64,000 nt of DNA from UBA1426 sp050953365 (GTDB lineage: Bacteria > Bacillota > Clostridia > Peptostreptococcales > Anaerovoracaceae), in contig JBMNMN010000004.1 of NCBI GenBank assembly GCA_050953365.1, forward strand, positions 75,910 to 139,909, in the 5' to 3' direction. Under the pieces are notes generated by a model. That model made no database searches. It saw nothing but the letters and a program-made list of their open reading frames with translations, and was not told the DNA's origin. The first letter of the stretch is position 1. Each line of letters begins with the position of its first letter. Made by a program: the position numbers and the translations under genes. Shown piece by piece: positions 19,924 through 29,325 of the stretch.

Positions 19924-19932
19924 TGATATAAT
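19924..19932 (+). promoter_or_regulatory. Extended -10 element, S-layer gene promoter 1
   Basis: TGATATAAT within TTTATGATATAATAAAGCAA. Nearly the same string (TTTATGATACAATAAAGCAA) stands before the SLH gene at 41718. The -35 is weak. A hairpin, ATTCTTTC / GAAAGAAT, follows near 19946-19971. Confidence 0.5.
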
Positions 19933-20134
19933 AAAGCAATAAAATTCTTTCGCTGCTTTCGGAAAGAATTTACACCAAGATACTTTCATCATTATATATA
20001 GTGTTCGCTTGTGTGCAATTAGAATACAATTGGATATAGTGGGGCAGGACGATCAAAGGCGTAGATATGACCGTAAAACTTGCGAAAAAGTGCATCTGTA
20101 TTGGAACCATAATCATAATGTAACACCTCTGTAA

Positions 20135-20162
20135 TGGACAAAAAATGATACCTTGCTATAAT
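20135..20162 (+). promoter_or_regulatory. S-layer gene promoter 2
   Basis: TGGACA (20135-20140), 16-base spacer, TATAAT (20157-20162). Confidence 0.5.
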
Positions 20163-20248
20163 AAATCCATAGGGTGAAAGTGCCCAAAAAACGATCGAAA
20201 GCCCTTCAAAAACCTTTATTACAGTAATATTACAATTGAAACAAGTTG

Positions 20249-20279
20249 TTGACTGTGAGAGAGGAGCGGGGGGTATAAT
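20249..20279 (+). promoter_or_regulatory. S-layer gene promoter 3
   Basis: TTGACT (20249-20254), 19-base spacer, TATAAT (20274-20279), about 147 bases before the start codon. Confidence 0.55.
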
Positions 20280-20343
20280 CGAGGGTGATAGATCATGCAG
20301 ACGGGTTTTCCCGTGTGCGTATCTATATAAAATGTCAAATTAT

Positions 20344-20399
20344 CTTCAGAAGGGGAGGATAATTTGAACTAAATCATTAATACATACTCCCCTTCGAAG
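20344..20399 (+). promoter_or_regulatory. Leader hairpin before the S-layer start
   Basis: TCTTCAGAAGGGGAG pairs with CTCCCCTTCGAAGA across a roughly 30-base loop, with one bulged A. It ends about 13 bases before the AAAGGAGG ribosome site. Such stable 5' structures protect S-layer mRNAs in other bacteria; that role here is inference. Confidence 0.6.
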
Positions 20400-20425
20400 A
20401 CAAAATCCTAAAGGAGGAATATTAA

Positions 20426-22862
20426 ATGAGAAAAGTACTATCTTTCGTACTGGTACTGTCTCTGGTTCTGGGAAGCTTTGGAATGGCTTTCGCAGCTCCT
20501 CTGTCTGACGTTGCAGGCGAGAAATGCGAAGACGCCGTTAACGTGCTGACCAAGCTTGGAGTAGTCAGCGGTTATCCCGATGGCACCTACAAGCCGGACC
20601 ACAGTTGTAACCAGAGCCGAGATGGCAGTCATCGTAGTCAGAGCCCTGGGCCTTGCAGATTATGCAATGGGCACAGCCAGCTTCTCTGACATGGCTGGCC
20701 ACTGGTCCAACCCCTATGTAGCTTATGCAACAAGCCTGGGCATCATCGCGGGTTATCCCGATGGCACATTCAGACCGGACAAGACCGTATCCTATGACGA
20801 AGCAGCTACCATGCTGGTTGCAGCTCTGGGCTACAACGCAGACAGCCTGACAGGCACATGGCCGGCAAACTTTGTTGTAAAAGCAAAGAGCCTTGGCATC
20901 CTCGATGGAATTAAAGCAGGTCCTGCCGGAGCCAACAGAGGCGACATCGCAATTATGGCATTCCAGACTCTGGGCGCAAAAATCGGAAGCACAGACAAGG
21001 ACGGCAAGTGGACTGCAAATGATCCGGCCGACACCATGCTTGAAAGACTGGGCGCAAAAGTATATGTATCAGAAGCAGATGCAGATGATGGCAAGGACGA
21101 AACAGCTTTTGTACTGGACGAGACATGGGCCGAGAATGCAGTCGTTAATGTCAGAGATTTGCTGGGTGCTTATGTAACTGCATACGTAAATGATGATGAC
21201 GAAATCATCGCAATCAAAGATGTCAAATCCACTTTCCTGACAGGCGAATTTGAAGATGCACTTGCAGTAGATGAAATCTTTGCAGCAGATAAGGATTATG
21301 ACATAAGAGATTTCACTGATGCCGATGTAGAGTATTTCTATAATGGTGGCGATTCCAATAAAGCTACCGTGTACACTGGCAACGAAACTGAAACATTCAA
21401 GATCGCAGCTAAGGTTTCCGGTAAAAAGATTGACGAAATTTATTCTGTCTCTCTGTGGGAAGTCACCGCCGCTGATTTGTTTGAAGAAGACGATTTAGAT
21501 GATGAAAGTCTTCTTGGCGAAGATTTCGCGTTGGACGACAACGATGAAATCGACCTAGGCTCCTTTGCGCTTCTTGGTGTAGACAGCCTTGGTGACATCG
21601 ACGAAGATAATGTTGTCTATGTTTATTCAGGTACCTCTGATGATGTAATCACAAGAATAGAGGTTGGTACTGAAGTTGTAACAGGTGAAGTAACAAAGAT
21701 CAATTCTTCCGGCAGCAAGGTTACCGTTGATGGAGTTGTTTACGAGCTTGCTGACAACGATTACGCAGATGATACTGACTGGGATGCTCTTGACATTGGC
21801 GACGAAGTAGAATTCTACCTTGACTATGAAGGATATGTATTTGAGGTTGAACTCGTTGAATCAGAAGCTGACCAATATGCGATCATCCTGAATGCCGAAG
21901 ATGCTACAGGTAATCCTATAACTGGCAAAAAAGCGTTAGTTGAGCTGTTCTTGGCCGATGGAACCGTTAAGGTCTTTGATGTAGCTAAAGACGCAGACGA
22001 ATCCGGAGCGCTGTTGAATGATGGTGATTGGGTACCGTCAGAAACTTCCGTATCTGGTATCGTTGTAGAGTATGGCGTTGACAGTGACGGTGTTATCGAT
22101 GTAATCACAGCAGTAGATTTTGACGAAGACGGCGCTGAAGGTGCTGACAGTAAAGTAACTACCAAAGGCTACTTTGATGGTTATGCAATCGCTTCCGACG
22201 TTATCATCTTCACCTATGACGGCGTCGACCCAGCTGATGAGGATTCCTACGGAGTTACGACTCTTGCCAAGATTAAAGGCAATGAGTATGATGATGTGGA
22301 TTATCTCTTATCCAGCAACAAAATTGAGCTTATGGTGATTAACGGAGAAGGTAGCAGCGACGATGAAGTGTACGGTCTTGTAACCGGTTGGTTCAAGTCA
22401 TCCGCCAGCGATACCGACTACATTGCAACTGTTTTAGTTGACGGTGAAGAGGTCGAGTATGAAATCGTTAATAATACCAACTTTGGAGCAGGTTCAGCAT
22501 TTGTGCTTGACGCTTCAGAAGTTCTTTACATGCTGAAGTTCAACGCCAAGGGTCAGATTGTTGATCTGGTCGAAGTAGACGAAGATGCTGATGATGAAGA
22601 CACCGAAGCTGACCTCTTGGTTGATGGTGCGCTCGCTGAAAAGTATTCGGGTAGTGTACTCAAAGTCACCGGCGACACTAAGACCTCAAGAACGGTTGAT
22701 CCGGATGCTGTCGCTTATGAGTGGGATGAGGATCAGTTTGTTGTATCCACTGTATCCAAGAGCAATTTAGATATGGGTGTATATGTGGTGCTTTATGATC
22801 TGGACGAAGACGGAGTTGTTGATGTAGTCCTCTTCGGCGGACCTGAGCTGGGTGGAATCTAA
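20426..22862 (+). CDS. Probable main S-layer protein with SLH repeats; one frameshift
   Basis: Reconstructed as about 811 aa. It has a signal peptide (hydrophobic LSFVLVLSLVLGSFGMAFA) and three SLH repeats with the GYPDGT signature. The rest is a long Asp/Glu-rich region typical of S-layer proteins, with no Cys visible. The frame breaks in SLH repeat 1: at 20599-20600 one extra C shifts 'YKPD' out of the frame that continues 'TVVTRAEMAVIVVRALG' from about 20600. Removing one C restores a perfect SLH motif. Strong AAAGGAGG, three promoter candidates and a terminator fit a highly expressed gene, so a sequencing error or a very recent mutation is more likely than long decay. Confidence 0.85.
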
Positions 22863-22905
22863 GAATTTAGAGCACTGAGATAAACCAAATAAAGTAACAA
22901 CTTTT

Positions 22906-22938
22906 CGTAGGGCAGAGCAATCTGCCCTACGTTCTTTT
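22906..22938 (+). terminator. Terminator of the S-layer gene
   Basis: Stem CGTAGGGCAGA / TCTGCCCTACG, 4-base loop, then TTCTTTT. Confidence 0.85.
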
Positions 22939-23182
22939 ATAAGTAATGTCTGTTTATTGAGGCTGGATTCCTGTAAAGATTTTTCTTAAGGCTCGAAGTT
23001 AAACCTGCCGATGAAAGTCAATCGTTTTTTGGAGGTTAAAAAAGACAGCAATGCAAGCAGTCACAAATGAAAAGAACAGGCAGTTAATGCTTTTAAATAG
23101 TAAGCGTCAAATCATAGGCGCGTATGCAATGGAGAAATAATGTGAGATAATGCTCCCAAATAAATAACGAGGGGGCATTCCT

Positions 23183-23305
23183 ATGGCAAGAGCAAGCGAA
23201 GAAGAAAGGCAATTGTGGCGGCTTCTTGTCCGCGAGATGGAAGAAAGCGGCATGTACCGTAGAACTTTGTATTTGGTGTCAGACACCAAATACAAGTCCA
23301 AATAA
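23183..23305 (+). pseudogene. Possible transposon OrfA remnant, 40 codons
   Basis: A short ORF with a ribosome-like GAGGGGGC upstream. Its start (EEERQLWRLLVREMEESGM) resembles the N-terminus of IS66-type small ORFs. It ends inside a palindrome. The resemblance is by eye only. The rest of the gap 22939-23389 holds no gene I can support. Confidence 0.35.
23267..23295. repeat. 29-base palindrome with GGTGTCAGACACC core
   Basis: TTGTATTTGGTGTC, A, and its exact reverse complement. The same core recurs at 29224-29234, 31550-31576, 31590-31602 and 34781-34792, always between genes. Confidence 0.8.
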
Positions 23306-23310
23306 AACCA

Positions 23311-23346
23311 AAAAAACGGCTGCCTCCCATGACCGGGAGACAGCCG
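23311..23346 (-). terminator. Hairpin with T-tract on the minus strand
   Basis: CGGCTGCCTCCC / GGGAGACAGCCG with one mismatch. On the minus strand it is followed by TTTTTTGG. No gene feeds it here, so it may be part of a decayed element. Confidence 0.5.
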
Positions 23347-23389
23347 CACCTATTAAGCCAATTTTTAATTATATCTATATTAATTTTTA

Positions 23390-24575
23390 GGCGAATTGTA
23401 AAATGAAGTTGAACTAATAAGGAATCCATAGTGACGATTTCTGTTGTAAAATAGTTTTACCACAAAACATACACAGAAAGGCGAATCACTATGGATCACT
23501 CACAGTTTACGAAAGAATAAACATCTATCTTTTAAAGAGCGGGTAAAAATCGAGTTATTGGCTGGTGAAGGCAAAACTGCTTATGCCATCGCAAAGCTGC
23601 TAAATCGTCCCATAAACACCATTACAAACGAACTTAGGCGTGGCACAGTGGATCAGATAAAGCAGGGCAAATTTGTAAAAATCTACTATGCTGATGCCGG
23701 TCAGGCTAAATATGAGGCAAATCGCCGCAACACTGGTCGCAGGTACGAGCTGCTACAGTGCAGTGAGTTCGTAGGCTATATTGAGAAGATGATGTTAGAG
23801 GAAGATTGGTCCGTGGACTCTGCCGTGGGTAGGGCCGCAGCAACTGGTAAATTTGATAAGATGCTTTGCACCAAGACCATCTATAACTACATCGACTTGG
23901 GGCTCCTAAAGGTTAAGAATACTGACCTGCCACTAAAACTGAGGCGCAGCCCTAAAGGGGTTCGTATCAGGGCAAACAAGCGAAACCTCGGTGACAGTAT
24001 TGAAAGCCGTCCTTCCCATGTGGAGGAAGGAGAAGAATTCGGCCACTGGGAGATCGATACAGTCATCGGTTCAAAATCCAAGGAGGACGAAAGCTTGTTG
24101 ACTATCGTCGAACGGAAGACCAGAAACGCACTGATTCGTAAAATTTCAGCAAGAACAGCAGAAGCAGTAATGAAGGAAATTGATACGATCAAGGAGGAAT
24201 TTGGCAGTCAGTTCCATGAAGCTTTCAAGACTATCACTTCCGACAACGGATCTGAGTTCGCCTCCCTGTCCAGACTGAAAGAACAGAATGTAGGAGTATA
24301 CTTTACCCACCCCTTCTCCTCATTTGAACGAGGCACCAATGAAAACCATAATGGCATGATACGACGCTTCATCCCGAAAGGGAAGAAGATTTCCGATTAC
24401 AGCTTAGAGGCCATCGAGCGAATAGAGGAATGGATGAATGGCCTCCCTAGAAAGATCCTAGGCTACAAAACCCCGGAGGAGCTCTTCGAAGAGGAACTCG
24501 ATTTAATCTATGCTCTTTAACAACAGAGATTGGTCAAGGTACGGAGAATAGTTCAACTTGTTATTGCAATTCAGG
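23390..24575 (+). mobile_element. IS30-family element, copy A (defective)
   Basis: 1186 bp. Ends are imperfect inverted repeats: GGCGAATTGTAAAATGAAG on the left and CCTGAATTGCAATAACAAG on the right read inward, both leading into GTTGAACTA. It is 11 bp shorter than copy B (49118-50314, opposite orientation), because ACCTAATCCGC is missing near the transposase start. No target duplication was seen. Confidence 0.85.
23491..24520 (+). pseudogene. IS30-family transposase, frameshifted
   Basis: ATG at 23491 gives only nine codons before a stop, because 11 bp present in copy B are deleted at about 23509. The remaining frame (from a TTG at 23558) encodes 320 aa with HTH_38 ('AKLLNRPINTITNELRRG'), a DDE core ('HWEIDTVIGSK', 'TSDNGSEFA', and 'RGTNENHNGMIRRF'). 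Copy B has an intact 346-aa version. The shortened form may still be translated but would lack the N-terminal 22 residues. Confidence 0.85.
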
Positions 24576-26255
24576 AAAAACAAAAAGAGGGAAAACCTTC
24601 TAACATTGTCACAATTATATCTCTTTTTTCGAGCGTTGTGAATAGAAAGAATGCAGCTAGGGCGGGCGGCGAGGCGAACCGCCGTGCAAAATTCGACAAA
24701 AAAGAGTATTATGTACTTAATTCCGCATATTAGGCATTTTGCCTTGTTTACGGAATATCACGCCTTGGAGATATAAATGAAGAAATACCTTAAGGTCAGC
24801 CTTCTTATTATAACAGATATTATTCTGATCAATCTGGCTTTCGTTATAGCACTGTTGCTACGGTTTGACTTTAATGTAGACTCTCAGGAATTTGGCCGCT
24901 ATTTGCTTATCTATCAGAACTGGGCATTTTTTATCACCATTATTAAGATTGCGGTCAATGTTTTTATGGGTCTGTATAACAGCCTCTGGGAATATGCCAG
25001 CATAGACGAAGTCTTCCGGGTCAGCATCGCAGCTGCTTTTAATTTTGCTGCCATAATTCTGTTGATGTACTACATGCAGCAGATGCTTCCCAGGAGCGCA
25101 TATCTTATAGTTTTCATTTTGGATGTTCTGTTGCTTGGCGGCGCGAGGATCTTTTACCGGATATTGCGCAGGCTGCGCAGTTCGGAAAACGGCAGAGCGC
25201 TGGCCGAAAGGATAAATCTCAAAACTCTTATCGCACCTACGGAAAAGTATTCAAGAGTGCTTGTCATCGGCGCCGGGCAGGCGGGAGCTGCCATTATCAG
25301 GGAACTTCGGGATAATCCCCGGTTTGACAAGCAGGTTGTCGGAGTTATCGATGATGATCCGTCGAAAATCGGAACGAGGATTATGGGGAAAAAAGTCCTG
25401 GGGAACCGTGATTCAATTCCTCGGATCGTGAGAAAGCGAGATATCAATGAGATCATAATAGCGATTCCTTCTGCCAGCCGGAAGGAAATTCAGACCATCG
25501 CCAGCATCTGCGAAAAGACCGGATGCAAGACCAGCATTCTTCCGGGATATATAGATTTGATCGACGGAAAGGTGAGTATTGCCAAGCTGAGAGAAATCAA
25601 CGTTGAGGACCTTTTGGGGCGGGAGCCGGTCACCTTGGATATAGAGGGTGTGAGCCGCTACATAAAGGGTAAGGTTGTTTTGGTGACGGGTGGCGGGGGC
25701 TCCATCGGTTCGGAGCTCTGCAGGCAGTTGGCGGATTTGATCCCGGAAAAGCTGGTAGGGATGGATATTTACGAAAACAACCTCTACGAGTTGACCATAG
25801 AGATACAAAGCACACATCCGGAGCTGGAGTTCGTGCCGGTCATCGTTTCTATACGAGACCGAGAGAGCCTGAGCCGGGTCTTTGAGGAGTACCGGCCTGA
25901 TGTAGTATTTCACGCTGCGGCTCATAAGCATGTACCTCTGATGGAAAGCAACCCCCAAGAAGCGTTGCTTAACAACATTGTGGGCACGAAGAATGTGATC
26001 GATCTTTCAGACGAATGGGGCGTGGAAAAGTTTATCCTCATTTCAACAGATAAGGCCGTAAATCCCACAAACGTAATGGGTGCCACAAAGCGCGTGGCGG
26101 AGATGTTGATGCAGGATAAGAGCCATAAGTCCAAAACTAATTACTCGGCGGTCCGGTTCGGCAATGTGCTGGGCAGCAACGGCAGCGTGGTGCCCCTGTT
26201 CCAGAAGCAGATAGAGCAGGGGGGGCCTGTAACGGTGACCCATCCCGAGGTTACG

Positions 26256-26287
<32 letters not shown>

Positions 26288-26445
26288 GCTTGTGATTCAG
26301 ACCGGCGCCATGGCGGCGGGAGGAGAGATTTTCGTGTTGGATATGGGTGAGCCGGTGAAGATCAAAGATTTGGCGGAAAGTTTGATTCGGCTCACCGGTT
26401 ACACTCCATATACGGACATCGATATCGTGTATACGGGGCTTCGGC

Positions 26446-28263
26446 GATAGTGTCTACTAAGCTATGAAAAAACAAAGAAAGCACCTTGAGAGCTGAATAA
26501 CGAAGATTGAACATAAGAAGAGTGTTTAGATGAGCAGGATTAGACGCAATTAAGGGCTTCGGACAGGTATGCCGAAGCCCATCAGAGCAGTATAATCCAG
26601 TTACTGCTGTCAAGGGGCGGGTAGTATTTCCTGCGCGAGCGCAGAAAATCTCCACCCTTATACCCTTGACAGAGCGACAGTGTCTTTTATGCGGACTGAA
26701 TGTTGAGAAGGTGACGCTGAGAGAGTTCAATAAGCTTCTGCCATTTGGCCGGCATATTCGGCAGCGATTCAAGCTCCGGAATCTGGTTGAGAGGCTTCCA
26801 ATAACTGTAGGCATGCGGCCTTAGGAAATTGTAGTAAGCGACGAACACGGCGACGTGGGAGTCTGCGCCAGAAAAGGAGCCGTATCCATTGGTTACACGA
26901 TAGGAGTGCTTGAACGTGCGGTTAAGACGCTCAATGGTCTGCTTAAGCCAGCGGTGCTCCGTTGAAACAGGATCCTTGTTGGTGAGACCAATCACCTGTG
27001 TTACATCAAAATCCATTCCCTGCATCTGAAACTGAAGACCCGCGAGGTTGTAAACGGAGTATCCGTCAGCGATGAACTTCAGAGCCTTGCCGGGAAAGGG
27101 TGTGAAATGGGAGAATGCTCTACGCAAAGCGAGCATGCAGGGCTCAAGTGTCCTGGTACTGCTTACCGCATGGCCGATGATGGAACGCTTGATGGCATCC
27201 ATGACAAGCCAGACATAATGATTGACGCCCTTGACCTTAACATAAGTCTCATCAGCAGCAAGGGAACTCGTGGGTTTGTAGTCGTAGTCGAGAGTGAATT
27301 GGGAGACGATGGCGGAGGCGGTGTGAACATACCGTGCAATCATGCCATGGGATATGGCAACACCATGTACGTCAAACATGACTCTCTGTGTCTGCCGGAA
27401 AGACAGGCTGCAGTTCACCACGTAGGTCAGACAAAGGCCCAGAATATGAGGGGAAAACTTGCGGAACTTGAAATTCACGCCTTTACCGGGAATCGAGGAG
27501 AGATCCATTTTGAAAAAATCAGTCGCAAATTCACGGTAGATGTAATGGAGTTTGAACCGGTAAGGATGCATACTGTATTCAGCACGATCCTCAGGAGAAA
27601 GCGCGGCAAGAGAGTTTTTGTAGAATTTACAGTGTTTGCTGACACACTTGTGGACGAAAAATCCTTTGCGGTCCTTCACCCTTGTGAGCGTGTTGCCGCA
27701 GTAAGGGCACTGAAGAAAGAATGTAGTAGCTGGCTTTCCTTGGAAGAAGCTGTTGCTGCAAACCTTGCATAAAAGCTGGCCACGGCCACCATTGTTGTCG
27801 TAGAGATACGTATGAGGAGCTCCGCAGTAGGGGCATACTGTACCTGTCTGCGGACCAGCGGAACTGCGTCTTGATACGGGCTTGAGAGGCTTGCCGAAAA
27901 GGCGCTCGTGCTCCCGAAGCAGCTTCCTGTAATCCTGCTTCTCGAAGGTGCGGATCACCGACGGCTTGTCTACAGAAAGATGCTTGTACTTTGGGCTTCG
28001 TGAGTCGTAAGGCGGTTTCTTGGGAGTCAAGCCTTCGATGATGGAATTGAGTTCCTCAATCTTCGTTAATAGCGATTGAATAAGTTCAAACAAAAATGTT
28101 ACAATGGTTTTCACAATGACTCCTTTCTCTTTGCGGGGAATGTTTGTAGTGAAACTATTGTACCGCAAAAAGGGGGGTCATTGTCTTTTTTCTTTAAAGG
28201 CACGTGAACCCATTGAAATATCAACAAATTAGTGGTGAACGCTAAGAAATTAGTAGACACTAC
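26446..28263. mobile_element. IS element inside capD, 1818 bp
   Basis: Ends GATAGTGTCTACTAA and (inward) GTAGTGTCTACTAAT. Target duplication GGCTTCGGC at 26437-26445 and 28264-28272. It carries one transposase on the minus strand and two hairpins downstream of it: GGGCTTCGG / CCGAAGCCC (26554-26580) and CTGTCAAGGG / CCCTTGACAG (26607-26672). Confidence 0.9.
26687..28114 (-). CDS. DDE transposase with zinc-ribbon N-terminus (IS6/IS240-like core)
   Basis: About 475 aa from a GTG with AAAGGAG upstream. The N-terminal half has three Cys pairs typical of zinc ribbons ('CPYCG', 'CKVC', 'CPYCG', 'CVSKHC'). The C-terminal half has the DDE core: 'AADETYVKVKG', 'FIADGYSVYN' and 'TEHRWLKQTIERLNRTFK', resembling DDE_Tnp_IS240. 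The long zinc-ribbon part is unusual for IS6 proper, so the family assignment is tentative. It appears intact. Confidence 0.8.
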   Translation of the reverse strand: MKTIVTFLFELIQSLLTKIEELNSIIEGLTPKKPPYDSRSPKYKHLSVDKPSVIRTFEKQDYRKLLREHERLFGKPLKPVSRRSSAGPQTGTVCPYCGAPHTYLYDNNGGRGQLLCKVCSNSFFQGKPATTFFLQCPYCGNTLTRVKDRKGFFVHKCVSKHCKFYKNSLAALSPEDRAEYSMHPYRFKLHYIYREFATDFFKMDLSSIPGKGVNFKFRKFSPHILGLCLTYVVNCSLSFRQTQRVMFDVHGVAISHGMIARYVHTASAIVSQFTLDYDYKPTSSLAADETYVKVKGVNHYVWLVMDAIKRSIIGHAVSSTRTLEPCMLALRRAFSHFTPFPGKALKFIADGYSVYNLAGLQFQMQGMDFDVTQVIGLTNKDPVSTEHRWLKQTIERLNRTFKHSYRVTNGYGSFSGADSHVAVFVAYYNFLRPHAYSYWKPLNQIPELESLPNMPAKWQKLIELSQRHLLNIQSA

Positions 28264-28608
28264 GGCTTCGGCCTGGGGAAAAGTTGTATGAGGAGCTTCT
28301 GATGGGAGAGGAGGGTTTGAAGGAGACGTCTCACGGGAGCATTTTCATCGGGAAGCCTGTGCCGCCCACGCCGGCACTTGCGGAGATTTTAAACCGTGGC
28401 GAAAATGCTCTTGAGGAAGAGGTATACAATATTAGTCAGCGCTCAATAGAAGAAATAAAGGAATGGCTTCGGTCTATAGTCCCAAATTATACTAATGGTA
28501 ATGGAACAACGGAAGTGACCATCCATATAAATGAAGAGCGTAATGTCATGGATGAATAACCCATAATTATTCACGCCTGAGGTAAAATTGAATAGCTTAA
28601 ATACAGCT

Positions 28609-29040
28609 TCATGAAAGGTATTGTTTCAGTTCTTGGATGTTGTTTTCCTCCAACTGAAGCAGTTTTTCCATAAGGCCGCGGATTTCCGGTTCAGCGTTTT
28701 GATATTTTTTCAGATTCTTAACGGCGTTGATGATACCCATATTGCTGCCGATCATGAGCATTTCTGATATATGGGACGTTGATTTATCCATCATGGTCTG
28801 CATATCGATCATCAATCCCGTTCGCATCTTTTCGAAGGCTCCCAATCCTTTTTCTTCGTATCCGAATTTGTCTGCCATGCGCTTGGCGTTGTCGTTAATT
28901 GTTTTGTATTCATTGTACTGGGATTGCAAATGTTGCCTGAATTCTGCATCTTCCGTAATGTTCATCAGTTGATCCAAGGTTTCTATTCCCATCTGGGAAT
29001 TCTGGTAAATATAGTTTAGAAGCTCTGCGTTTTCGTTCAT
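28609..29040 (-). CDS. Small ferritin-like helical protein, unknown function
   Basis: 143 aa from the ATG at 29040, which has AAGGAG 9 bases upstream; a longer N-terminus would have no ribosome site. It is almost entirely alpha-helical ('NENAELLNYIYQNSQMGIETL', 'LQSQYNEYKTINDNAKRM', 'EEKGLGAFEKMRTGLMI'), giving a four-helix pattern like DUF2383/ferritin-like proteins. I see no clear di-iron motif. The family occurs in Clostridia; the role is unknown. Confidence 0.7.
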   Translation of the reverse strand: MNENAELLNYIYQNSQMGIETLDQLMNITEDAEFRQHLQSQYNEYKTINDNAKRMADKFGYEEKGLGAFEKMRTGLMIDMQTMMDKSTSHISEMLMIGSNMGIINAVKNLKKYQNAEPEIRGLMEKLLQLEENNIQELKQYLS

Positions 29041-29325
29041 TTGAGCACACTCCTTTTTTGCATAGTATGTGTTGCTTCCCTGGTTCTTAGTCAAATATCA
29101 GATACAATTCCAACTCGGACACTAATTACAACTTAATTCAAAAAGGTAATTTTTCATCTGAATGAAAATGCCGTGGCTCTTATTTGAAATAAGCAACTGT
29201 GGTACCGAGCCAGGATGCAAAAAGTGTCAGACACCAAATGAAGCTGTCCATATAATACTTTTTTATAAATTGCAAAAGATAGTAGTAGCATTGATCGTTA
29301 ATTCCAAATAGGAGATTTTGGAAAA

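Noticed and set aside
24530..24733. A 67-codon ORF at the right end of IS30 copy A
   Set aside because: It crosses the IS end and matches no known protein; no convincing start.
27107..27772. A 221-codon ORF opposite the IS6/IS240-like transposase
   Set aside because: It is the antisense shadow of a clear DDE transposase and lacks a ribosome site.
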